A DNA stretch of 64,000 nucleotides, taken from the NCBI RefSeq assembly GCF_001273755.1, contig NZ_LGYA01000001.1:4275299-4339298 (forward strand), in the 5' to 3' direction. Positions 1-9,205 of this stretch are shown here, one piece after another. Source of the stretch: Peribacillus butanolivorans. GTDB taxonomy: Bacteria > Bacillota > Bacilli > Bacillales > DSM-1321. Both the position numbers and the translations under genes were made by a program. The notes beneath the pieces were generated by a model. It was given only the letters and a program-made list of their open reading frames with translations. It did no database searches and had not been told where the DNA came from. Every line of letters begins with the position of its first letter. Within the stretch, counting starts at the first letter, position 1.

Positions 1-2
1 CG

Positions 3-98
3 CTTTACAAGGATGGCGGGCATCCTCCCATCGATCGGGATGAGAGGAGATTTTTCGTCACGGAAATCCCCCTTTCGTTTCTAATATTGGAACCTTGA
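3..98 (+). CDS. Partial C-terminal ORF, truncated by the window edge
   Basis: Frame 3 is open from the window start to a TGA at 96-98 and reads like real protein (LYKDGGHPPIDRDERRFFV). This resembles the end of regulators with an AlbA/divergent-AAA domain, but that resemblance is only an impression. Frame 1 is open over a similar length, so the frame choice is uncertain. Confidence 0.25.
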   Translation, partial: LYKDGGHPPIDRDERRFFVTEIPLSFLILEP

Positions 99-431
99 TT
101 TTCTCCTTCTGCTGCTCTCATTAAACTAAAATGGTGCTTTTTGAATAGGCTCTTTTTGTATTCTAATGTAAAAATATTATATTTATATTTTCTCAGAGTA
201 AATTTATAGTAAATCTGGCGGGCAACTATAAAGGGCCTTATTATCTTTAAATGTAGAATAAGGTAAATGTCTACCTACATTATAAAATGCCTCCTACGGC
301 ACCACTCCCGTATAGTATTTATAAATAATATATGAAAATTTCAACTTATATAAAATAATGAGATTATAGATAAAAGTATCTAGTATATTCAAGGAAAACT
401 TAATAGTTCATCAACCAAATATTTTATTTAA

Positions 432-572
432 GGGGTACCGCCATTGCCATCAAGTTAAAGTTTTGTAGTACCCACAGAACGAAATTTTGGACTTTCTTGT
501 AACTTCTAAGTTCAATTTATCGTTTTGAGGGTGACCGATTTTCTTGGCTTGATGGGCATGTTGCGGTACCCC
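432..572. mobile_element. MITE-like element with IS231/IS4-type ends
   Basis: A 141-bp element begins GGGGTACCGC then CATTGCCATCAAG, and ends with the near reverse complement, CTTGATGGGCATG then TTGCGGTACCCC. The inner part of the ends resembles the IS231 family terminus (CATGCCCATCAA). There is no room for a transposase, so it would be non-autonomous. It sits just downstream of the SinI-like ORF and may act as its terminator, because the right end runs into a T tract. Confidence 0.5.
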
Positions 573-586
573 TTTTTTTCAACTTA

Positions 587-718
587 CTACCGTTTATAGT
601 CTGATACAAAATTTCTGATTTCTTTTATCGGTATTTCCAAATTATTAACCATTTTAATGAGTTCAACCCATTCTTTATCAAGTTCTTCTACTGTATCGTT
701 TGCCTCCTGACTTAGCAT
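587..718 (-). CDS. SinI-like antirepressor domain protein
   Basis: The last ~30 residues (LDKEWVELIKMVNNLEIPIK, then EIRNFVSDYKR) align by eye with B. subtilis SinI (LDQEWVELMVEAKEANISPE). SinI binds the biofilm repressor SinR through this two-helix domain. The frame stays open to a GTG at 877 (96 aa), but that start has no ribosome binding site, whereas the ATG at 718 is preceded by AGGGG with 7-nt spacing. I therefore prefer a 43-aa protein, close to the 57 aa of SinI. No sinR-like HTH gene lies next to it, so it would be an orphan antirepressor. The upstream 53 codons could be a genuine extension or the relic of another gene. Confidence 0.5.
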   Translation of the reverse strand: MLSQEANDTVEELDKEWVELIKMVNNLEIPIKEIRNFVSDYKR

Positions 719-1182
719 TACTATTCCCCTATCAGAATCAGAGAGTAACCCAACTATCTTTCTTACACCAGATTCACCTTCTTTTTCTTGATAACCCTGT
801 GATTCTTCGTGTAGCAGTTCCCGCTGCTCATATAGGCTTTTAGCTGTCTGATAGTCATCGAAGTAAGATTGGTTCACATTGAATTAGAGCAAAGGTTTTA
901 ACAGTAGAACAGGCTATGGACATAGGCTAGAAAAGAACATAAACTATATCAATATTGGCAATATTGGGCTAGTATGAAGCTTATTTATTCTGCCGTTATA
1001 TTTCCCTCCGTATTAAAAATTATTATCCAACCTAAAGGCGAATAAAAGATGGAAATAAAAGAATTATTAGAATAACAAGGTACTTTTTTGTTAATAGCCA
1101 ACACGAGCTAAACCCCACATATTGATTACAAATAGTTATTATAGTGATTAAAATACAGCGTTTTTTTCGGTATTTGCCTTAG

Positions 1183-1207
1183 CTTGATGGGCATGTGGTA
1201 TGACCCC
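1183..1207. repeat. Solitary copy of the MITE right end
   Basis: CTTGATGGGCATG followed by a variant of the GCGGTACCCC flank (GTGGTATGACCCC) repeats the right end of the element at 432-572. No matching left end is visible nearby, so this is a decayed or partial copy. The rest of 878-1370 shows no gene that I can support. Confidence 0.45.
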
Positions 1208-1370
1208 TGTAAGATTCAGAAACAGCAATTATTGAAATAAAATTAATATCGTTTATTCCCCGTGAAAACTAGGGCAGTATCCATAGCGATTATAAAGTTC
1301 TTTTTTTATGAATATTCTCGGAAATACAGCAGATAGTACTAGGGTAAATACTTTTAAAGGAGTGACTAAC

Positions 1371-1901
1371 ATGAAATACACATTTTTAACAAGCGCCTTG
1401 ATTGCTCTATTCCTTACGGGCTGCGGGGTAAGTGATAATAATGATAATGGAAAAAATGTAGGAATGAATACTAGCAATAAAAATAATGCCATGGACAATA
1501 CCTTGAATGTAAATGACAGAAACAGGGACAACGATTACAATACCAGGCAATTAAGCAATGATGACAATGATAATAAAATGCGCGTGGCTGATGAAGTAGC
1601 AAATCGGCTAGAGGACATGGATAATGTAGACGGTGCCTCTGTCATTATTACAGATAATAACGCATATGTCGCCGTGAATCTGACAAATGACAAGAACCTG
1701 ACAAATGACTTAGAAAAGAGAATTGTTGATCATGTAAAAAAACATGATGAAAGTGTAGACAACGTTTATGTCTCTGCGAATCCTGACTTTGTTAAAAGTA
1801 TGAATGATTACAGGAACGATATTCAAAATGGAAAGCCGATTGGCGGACTATTTAATGAGTTTGGTGATATGGTACAAAGAATGTTCCCGGATGCCAAATA
1901 A
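1371..1901 (+). CDS. YhcN/YlaJ-family sporulation lipoprotein
   Basis: A 176-aa secreted lipoprotein. The N-terminus MKYTFLTSALIALFLTGC is a signal peptide with lipobox LTGC (lipidated Cys18). A long Asn/Asp-rich linker follows, then the YhcN/YlaJ domain (VADEVANRLEDMDNVDGASV, later DNAYVAVNL and VYVSANPDF). Members of this family are found in forespores and spore membranes and affect germination or outgrowth. I chose the ATG at 1371 because AAAGGAG precedes it at good spacing. The frame is open 21 codons further upstream, but that part lacks a signal sequence. A hairpin at 2041-2078 may end the transcript. Confidence 0.8.
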   Translation: MKYTFLTSALIALFLTGCGVSDNNDNGKNVGMNTSNKNNAMDNTLNVNDRNRDNDYNTRQLSNDDNDNKMRVADEVANRLEDMDNVDGASVIITDNNAYVAVNLTNDKNLTNDLEKRIVDHVKKHDESVDNVYVSANPDFVKSMNDYRNDIQNGKPIGGLFNEFGDMVQRMFPDAK

Positions 1902-2040
1902 AAGAGCTTAAAACCTCTGTTTATAATCGACTTGAGCTCATATTGCTTAGGTTCACTATCGGATCAAGATATCGATACAAATTGTTAAACGAGGAAGCAT
2001 TTTGGTGTTTTTCGTTTAGACCTGTAAGGCTTTAAGGTCA

Positions 2041-2078
2041 AGAAGAGGTGCTACCTATTGTTACAGGTAGCACCTTCT
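2041..2078 (+). terminator. Hairpin downstream of the lipoprotein gene
   Basis: AGAAGAGGTGCTACCT pairs with AGGTAGCACCTTCT around an 8-nt loop. The following tract is only moderately T-rich, so it is a weak intrinsic terminator candidate about 140 nt after the stop codon. Confidence 0.45.
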
Positions 2079-2103
2079 CATACTTCTTTAATCCCTAAAA
2101 GGG

Positions 2104-2217
2104 GTATCTTTAGCAAAACGCGGATTTACAACGTTATACTATTAAAACTCCCAATCTTTCAGTGATATAAATGAGAAATTGGGATTTAATTATTCAACAA
2201 TCGCGCCCTTTAACAGA
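2104..2217. repeat. Dispersed hairpin repeat, copy 1 (rph-distal)
   Basis: The order of motifs is TAGC, CGGATTTACAAC, a hairpin (CTCCCAATCTTTC with GAGAAATTGGG), TTATTCAAC and GCGCCCTTTA. The same order occurs in diverged form at 5351-5475, on the other side of rph. The rest of 1902-2381 has no gene that I can support. Confidence 0.5.
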
Positions 2218-2381
2218 AGACTCGATTTCAAGATAATCTTAACAGACATTAATATCGATCTTCAGTTACTGCCCCCTTATATGTCCTAGTGACAGGGTTC
2301 TTAACATAGACCGCAAAGCACCATGATGTCAATAATTCTCCTAATTCGAATGCTCATCTTTTATGATTTACATGTAATGAA

Positions 2382-5012
<2,631 letters not shown>

Positions 5013-5037
5013 TTATCGCTCAATACCAAGACGAATC

Positions 5038-5065
5038 ATATTACAAAAATTGTTCATCTGATCAA
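5038..5065 (-). promoter_or_regulatory. Possible promoter of rph
   Basis: On the minus strand TTGATC is followed after 16 nt by TAATAT, about 40 nt upstream of the rph start codon. It is a moderate SigA match, assigned on position alone. Confidence 0.35.
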
Positions 5066-5136
5066 CCAATTACGCTGTCCACTCGTTCCTGCTCCTGGCG
5101 AAGTTCCATGTTCCCTAAAAAAAATAAAAATAGTAG

Positions 5137-5166
5137 TTGACTGAAAAGGATTTTATGAAGTATAAT
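5137..5166 (+). promoter_or_regulatory. SigA promoter reading away from rph
   Basis: TTGACT, an 18-nt spacer and a perfect TATAAT lie on the plus strand. No ORF with a ribosome binding site follows before the terminator at 5401-5444, so the predicted transcript of about 270 nt would be noncoding. Confidence 0.55.
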
Positions 5167-5350
5167 TAAAATAGGGATAATTTATACAAAAATACATAAT
5201 CGGTGTATCTATATAAATTTACCACAGTTTCTCATTTTTATCAATGTATTTACACGACCATAATTGTTGCAAATTCAAAGGAAGAAAAACTCCTTTTTAC
5301 AAGACAAATGACTCACAAAAAATGATATTCAAATATCAAATCATAAAGTG

Positions 5351-5475
5351 TAGCGTCAGGAGAATACGGATTTACAACTTTAAGAAACTCCAATATTAAA
5401 AAGCCCAATTTCTTAGTATTAATATTAAGGAATTGGGCTTTTTTCGTTCCCCATTAAAGCGCCCGTTTATTGAGA
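5351..5475. repeat. Dispersed hairpin repeat, copy 2 (rph-proximal)
   Basis: TAGC, CGGATTTACAAC, a CCCAATTTC/GAATTGGG hairpin, CATTAAAGCGCCCGTTTA. The motif order matches 2104-2217 with clear divergence. A shorter related motif (TTATTCAACTAATATGCCCC) follows at 5513. Confidence 0.5.
5401..5444 (+). terminator. Intrinsic terminator
   Basis: AAGCCCAATT pairs with AATTGGGCTT, followed by a T run on the plus strand. It could end the transcript from the promoter at 5137. Confidence 0.65.
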
Positions 5476-5512
5476 ATTTATAGTCCAGTTTTTGAGGTGT
5501 AATAGCCCAATT

Positions 5513-5539
5513 GTTATTCAACTAATATGCCCCTTTAGT
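5513..5539. repeat. Short dispersed repeat
   Basis: TTATTCAACTAATATGCCCC followed by TTTAGTG. Related copies occur at 7437-7463 and 13795-13824. The consensus is about TTCAACTAAnnTGCCCCTTTAG. Confidence 0.4.
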
Positions 5540-5571
5540 GAAATCCACTTTATTCCCCCTAAAATAAAAAT

Positions 5572-5604
5572 AGTGCCAACTTCTCTTTAATAGAAATCGG
5601 CACT
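5572..5604 (-). terminator. Terminator of the zinc-ribbon gene
   Basis: On the minus strand AGTGCC (with inner complementarity around TTTCT/AGAAA) pairs with GGCACT, followed by ATTTTTATTTTA. It lies 19 nt past the stop codon at 5623. Confidence 0.65.
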
Positions 5605-5622
5605 TCGTTTATTCGCTATACA

Positions 5623-5832
5623 TTATCGTGCCGCTTTAGGCGGTTGGCACACGTCACATTTACGTTGGTTATTATTTTTAAATTTCGTAAATGTTTTTTC
5701 AAAGTTGCTACCACATGTACATTTAAATAGTAACTTTTGAGAAAAACCGTGATATTCCGTCGTTAGCAACTTACTTTCCGAGTTCTTCTCAACAAATTCT
5801 TTAATTTTACCAATCGTCCATTGTTTATTCAT
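5623..5832 (-). CDS. Small zinc-ribbon protein of unknown function
   Basis: A 69-aa protein with a Cys-X-Cys (KCTCGSNF) and a Cys-X2-Cys (KCDVCQ) about 21 residues apart, which together look like one zinc-binding ribbon. The N-terminal ~30 residues (MNKQWTIGKIKEFVEKNSES) would form helices. The spacing and the KxTFTKFKNNNQRKCDVC pattern recall single zinc-finger repeats found alone or beside homing endonucleases in Bacillus and phages, but I cannot assign a family firmly. TGGAGGTG lies 5 nt before the ATG and a terminator follows, so it looks like a real one-gene unit. Confidence 0.65.
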   Translation of the reverse strand: MNKQWTIGKIKEFVEKNSESKLLTTEYHGFSQKLLFKCTCGSNFEKTFTKFKNNNQRKCDVCQPPKAAR

Positions 5833-5963
5833 TCTTACACCTCCATATTTTATCGCTATGCGGAGGCTTTTCTTGGCATCCGTTCAATTATAGGTAAAAA
5901 TAGTAATTATCTTAAGTTATCCATTATAACATGAGCTGGCACTCAATTAAACAGATGGAAGAT

Positions 5964-5994
5964 ATCTTATTAAACTCCCTCAGTTTAATAAGAT
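5964..5994 (-). terminator. Perfect 13-bp hairpin
   Basis: ATCTTATTAAACT and AGTTTAATAAGAT around a 5-nt loop form a perfect stem. It overlaps the last codons of the micro-ORF at 5985-6050. Confidence 0.5.
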
Positions 5995-6050
5995 TTTCTC
6001 ACAAATACAGCTACTGTCATAGATAATATTTTTTTATGTTTCTTTTTCAT
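5985..6050 (-). CDS. 21-aa micro-ORF resembling a signal peptide
   Basis: MKKKHKKILSMTVAVFVRKS then Y-stop, behind a very strong AAGGAGGGAG with 6-nt spacing. The lysine-rich start and short hydrophobic stretch resemble the front of a secreted protein. The frame then stops inside a perfect hairpin. It may be a truncated secreted-protein gene or a true small peptide; the sequence does not decide. Confidence 0.35.
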   Translation of the reverse strand: MKKKHKKILSMTVAVFVRKSY

Positions 6051-6109
6051 ACGATTTCTCCCTCCTTAAAGAAACTATCATTTTACGTTTTGTGTAGAAG
6101 CGAACATGA

Positions 6110-6289
6110 TCAAATCATTATTATCTTTTCGTCCATAATAATGGCCAAGTAACCTTTGTAGCTTTGGTATGCACGTACTGCCACTCAAACGTAGTCTCCT
6201 CTATCCTCGTCGTAGTATTTTTTTATATACTCGATGGAGTCTTTCCTTGGATGCTTAGCTACATAATCCGGTTCCTGAAGGATTTCAGG
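6110..6289 (-). pseudogene. Relic of an unidentified protein gene
   Basis: The minus-strand frame reads protein-like text, PEILQEPDYVAKHPRKDSIE ... DEDRGDYV-stop-VAVRAYQSYKGYLAIIMDEK, interrupted by one TGA, with no start codon and another TGA before it. The family is not recognised. The rest of 5833-6369 shows only this relic and the micro-ORF. Confidence 0.4.
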
Positions 6290-6369
6290 TCAAAGAGGTA
6301 TTCATTAGACACGAAATAAAACATATACTGAATGATACTTATGATCAGATTAGAAAGGAGAAATCAGCT

Positions 6370-7350
6370 TTGACAAAATATCGGATCATGACCTTTGATG
6401 GAGGCGGCACCTTAGGGGCTTTAAGTTTACAACTTTTGAACAGACTGGCTCAGCAAAACCCAAAATTAATTAGTCGAACCAATGTTTTTTCGGGAAATTC
6501 AATCGGTTCATTCACTGCCCTTGCGTTAGCAAGTGGAAGATCGCCGAAGGAGACACTCCAGTTTTTTAAGGATAAAATCCTGCCGGCATTCAGCGTTTCC
6601 CGACCAGGTGGACCTGTTTATAACCAACAATTACCTTATTCTGGTTTCATTAAAGCGGTAGAAACCTTTTTCCCACCAGATCTTCTCCTCAAAGACTTAA
6701 AAAGACGAATTGTTGTCCCTGCATTTCATTTATTCTCACCGGAGCTGAATCGTTGGACTCCTGTGTTATTCCACAACTTTCCTGGCTCTCCCTATTTAAA
6801 TGAGAAAGCGAGTGATGTAATACTACGGAGCAGTGGTGCTCCTGCGACACAACGAGCCTATCAGAACTACGTGGATGGGTATACAGTAGCAACTAACCCC
6901 AGTACAGCCAGTATTGCGTTTGCAGTGGGGAAAGCCAAACAGCCTTTGGATCAAATTGCGGTATTATCCATTGGAACAGGTGAAGAGCCGACTCAATTAA
7001 GAAGAGATACGAAGGGGTGGGGGATGGTGAGTGCAGATAACATACGCCCCGAAAATATGAAGAACCTTCCCCCAAATTGGGGAGTTCTTTTGGACCGATC
7101 TCCCAATGAACCCTTACTGCCATTTCTTCAAATAGTCGCTAGTGGATCCGGTTACTATGAATCCATGGTCAGTTCTCAGCTTCTAGGAAATCGTTTTTTT
7201 CGGTTAAATCCACGGATCCCTAATTTATCCAAAACGGACCCTTCTGTGGTTCCCACTGTCATTTCAATTGCTAACAAAACAAATTTACAACCTGCAATTC
7301 AATTTATAGAGAAAAACTGGAACATAAAATTATCCCATAAATCTGATTGA
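6370..7350 (+). CDS. Patatin-like phospholipase
   Basis: A 326-aa acyl hydrolase of the patatin family, with a Ser-Asp catalytic dyad. The oxyanion loop DGGGTLG is at residues 10-16. The nucleophile elbow is GNSIG (Ser44), where most members have GTSxG. The catalytic Asp is in VDGY (Asp169). There is no signal peptide or membrane segment, so it should be cytosolic. It starts with TTG at 6370 behind AAAGGAG. It is monocistronic with a strong terminator at 7385. The substrate cannot be read from sequence; lipid acyl esters are the family norm. Confidence 0.8.
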   Translation: MTKYRIMTFDGGGTLGALSLQLLNRLAQQNPKLISRTNVFSGNSIGSFTALALASGRSPKETLQFFKDKILPAFSVSRPGGPVYNQQLPYSGFIKAVETFFPPDLLLKDLKRRIVVPAFHLFSPELNRWTPVLFHNFPGSPYLNEKASDVILRSSGAPATQRAYQNYVDGYTVATNPSTASIAFAVGKAKQPLDQIAVLSIGTGEEPTQLRRDTKGWGMVSADNIRPENMKNLPPNWGVLLDRSPNEPLLPFLQIVASGSGYYESMVSSQLLGNRFFRLNPRIPNLSKTDPSVVPTVISIANKTNLQPAIQFIEKNWNIKLSHKSD

Positions 7351-7384
7351 TTTTTTTATTTTCAAGAATTTGGATTTTTTATAA

Positions 7385-7411
7385 AAAAACAGCCAGAACC
7401 TGGCTGTTTTT
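7385..7411 (+). terminator. Terminator of the patatin gene
   Basis: AAACAGCCAG and CTGGCTGTTTT form a tight stem followed by a T-rich tail, 34 nt past the stop codon. Confidence 0.8.
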
Positions 7412-7436
7412 ATTTATTTATTTATTTATTCAGTTC

Positions 7437-7463
7437 ATCTTCAACTAAACTGCCCTGTTAGTG
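7437..7463. repeat. Short dispersed repeat
   Basis: CATCTTCAACTAAACTGCCC followed by TGTTAG. Same family as 5513-5539 and 13795-13824. Confidence 0.4.
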
Positions 7464-7519
7464 CTACGAATAACAATGACATCCTTTTAAAGTAGATTAC
7501 CTTAAATAGGATGATTTTT

Positions 7520-7546
7520 TATGCAAATGTGAATAAGGTATGCAAT
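7520..7546. promoter_or_regulatory. Direct repeat, possible upstream activator site
   Basis: TATGCAA occurs at 7520 and 7540, 20 bp (two helical turns) apart and about 100 bp upstream of the sigma-54 promoter. That is the usual position for an enhancer-binding protein site. The assignment is inferred from position and periodicity only. Confidence 0.35.
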
Positions 7547-7642
7547 TTTACATGTTTTTGGAACTTAATTGTGGTTTCAAGTACAAATTTCTTCTCATTT
7601 GATAAAGGATTTCTTAAGGCTTGTGTCACCACAAAAGACAAA

Positions 7643-7659
7643 ATGGCATATTTTTTGCT
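7643..7659 (+). promoter_or_regulatory. Sigma-54 promoter of the permease gene
   Basis: TGGCATATTTTTTGCT matches TGGCAC-N5-TTGC with the exact spacing between the GG (-24) and GC (-12) elements. It lies 46 nt upstream of the permease start. Such promoters need SigL and an AAA+ enhancer-binding activator. None is encoded in this window. Confidence 0.7.
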
Positions 7660-7704
7660 TTGTTTTATGTGTAGAAACTAAAAAGAAATAAAGGGGGTTG
7701 TTAT

Positions 7705-9048
7705 GTGTCAGATTCAAAAGGGATGAAGAGGTCGTTAACGGTTATTCCTGTCGTTCTATTTGGTTTTTCATTTATGGCGTTGGCCACTGTGTTTAGTACA
7801 TATGGAATCGCGGCTCAATTATCTCATGGTATGGTTCCAGGATCCTACTTACTCGCTTTAGGTGTGATGTTCTTTACGGCATACAGTTATGGACAGATGG
7901 CAAAGGTTATACCTTCAGCAGGTTCTGCTTATGCGTACACACAAAAATCAATTAATTCTTATGCTGGTTTTCTCGTAGGTTGGTCGATTTTAATGGATTA
8001 TTTATTCATTCCAATGGTCAATTACTTATTATTTAGCATTTTCTTCTCGGCAGCTTTTCCATCTATACCGGCTTATGTTTGGGTATTAAGTTTACTGTTG
8101 ATTGTGACAGTGATTAATGTGATAGGCGTAAAAATGGCGACGAAAGCAAATGCTCTCCTTACAATTTTAGCCCTTCTTTTCATCGCTATATTTATCGGAT
8201 TATCCATCCGTGAAATTACCGGTGGCACAGGAACGGGTACACTTTGGAGTTTTGAATCTTTTTATAATACGAATGAGCACTTTTCTTTCATAGTCGCAGG
8301 AGCAGCACTTCTTTGTTTCTCATTTCTTGGATTTGATTCTGCTACAGCATTTGCTGAAGAGACGATTCAACCTGAAAAAACCATTCCCCGCGCAATCTAT
8401 ATCATCATGTTTACAGGAGGAATTCTATTTATAGCCGTTTCATATTTTGCACATAACGTATGGCCTTTATATGATACGTTCAGTAATGCGGATGCTGCAG
8501 CTAATGAAATTATTACATTAGTTGGCGGAAAAACATTTGCTACTTTCTTCTTAGCTGTTTATGGATTCACCGCCTTTGGATCTGCAATGTCTTCTCAAGC
8601 AAGTGCATCACGTGTCCTCTATGCAATGGGGCGTGATGGACAATTACCGAAGCGATTCTTCGGAACTCTCCATAAAAAATATAACACTCCTGTTAATAAC
8701 ATTCTTGTAATTAGTGGGTTTTCACTACTTGCATTAGTTTTAAGTTTGACATTAGTTGCTTCATTTATAAACTTCGGAGCCTTCCTTGCCTTCACTTGTG
8801 TTAATCTCTCTGTAATTTTTTATTACTTTATCAAGAACAAACAGCGATCTTTCAAAGGAACCATTCTATATTTAATCATCCCACTTATTGGAGCCGTTCT
8901 TGATTTATGGTTACTTGTGAACTTAGATATTCACTCAAAAGTACTTGGAGGGATTTGGTTCGTGCTGGGGTTTGTATACATGCTGGTATTAACAAAAGGA
9001 TTTAAAGAGTCACCACCAGAAATAAACTTATCAGGTGAACATACTTAA
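7705..9048 (+). CDS. APC-family amino acid/polyamine permease
   Basis: A 447-aa membrane protein with about 12 predicted transmembrane segments. Segment 1 has the APC substrate-binding turn (SFMALATVFSTYGIAAQ), and GFDSATAFAEETIQPEKTIP is the conserved APC loop after segment 6. By eye it is closest to the putrescine/amine importers (PuuP/YfnA-like). It starts with GTG at 7705 behind AAGGGGGTT. It is the first gene of a catabolic cluster with an amidohydrolase and an N-carbamoylputrescine-amidase-like enzyme, so it probably imports that pathway's substrate. It is driven by the sigma-54 promoter at 7643-7659. Confidence 0.75.
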   Translation: MSDSKGMKRSLTVIPVVLFGFSFMALATVFSTYGIAAQLSHGMVPGSYLLALGVMFFTAYSYGQMAKVIPSAGSAYAYTQKSINSYAGFLVGWSILMDYLFIPMVNYLLFSIFFSAAFPSIPAYVWVLSLLLIVTVINVIGVKMATKANALLTILALLFIAIFIGLSIREITGGTGTGTLWSFESFYNTNEHFSFIVAGAALLCFSFLGFDSATAFAEETIQPEKTIPRAIYIIMFTGGILFIAVSYFAHNVWPLYDTFSNADAAANEIITLVGGKTFATFFLAVYGFTAFGSAMSSQASASRVLYAMGRDGQLPKRFFGTLHKKYNTPVNNILVISGFSLLALVLSLTLVASFINFGAFLAFTCVNLSVIFYYFIKNKQRSFKGTILYLIIPLIGAVLDLWLLVNLDIHSKVLGGIWFVLGFVYMLVLTKGFKESPPEINLSGEHT

Positions 9049-9067
9049 AAATAAAGGAGAAATTATC

Positions 9068-9112
9068 ATGATAAAAGAAGATACAATAATCAAAAGTAAT
9101 AGGATTAAGTGA
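9068..9112 (+). CDS. 14-codon micro-ORF between permease and hydrolase
   Basis: MIKEDTIIKSNRIK follows an excellent AAAGGAG 7 nt before the ATG. It lies between the permease stop and the second sigma-54 promoter. It may be a leader peptide or the surviving first codons of a deleted gene. It shows no recognisable family. Confidence 0.3.
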   Translation: MIKEDTIIKSNRIK

Positions 9113-9127
9113 ACAGCCAGAGTTAAT

Positions 9128-9144
9128 TTGGCATAGAACTTGCA
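9128..9144 (+). promoter_or_regulatory. Second sigma-54 promoter
   Basis: TTGGCATAGAACTTGCA keeps the exact GG/GC spacing of the sigma-54 consensus. It lies about 60 nt upstream of the amidohydrolase start, so the hydrolase genes can be induced separately from the permease. Confidence 0.75.
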
Positions 9145-9205
9145 ATTTTTAAATAAAACAAGTGGCATGCGAAAATAAGATTTTACTCTATAAGGAGAGG
9201 TTACA

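Noticed and set aside
1253..1531. 92-aa hydrophobic minus-strand ORF
   Set aside because: It is antisense to the signal peptide and Asn-rich part of the YhcN-type lipoprotein and has no ribosome binding site.
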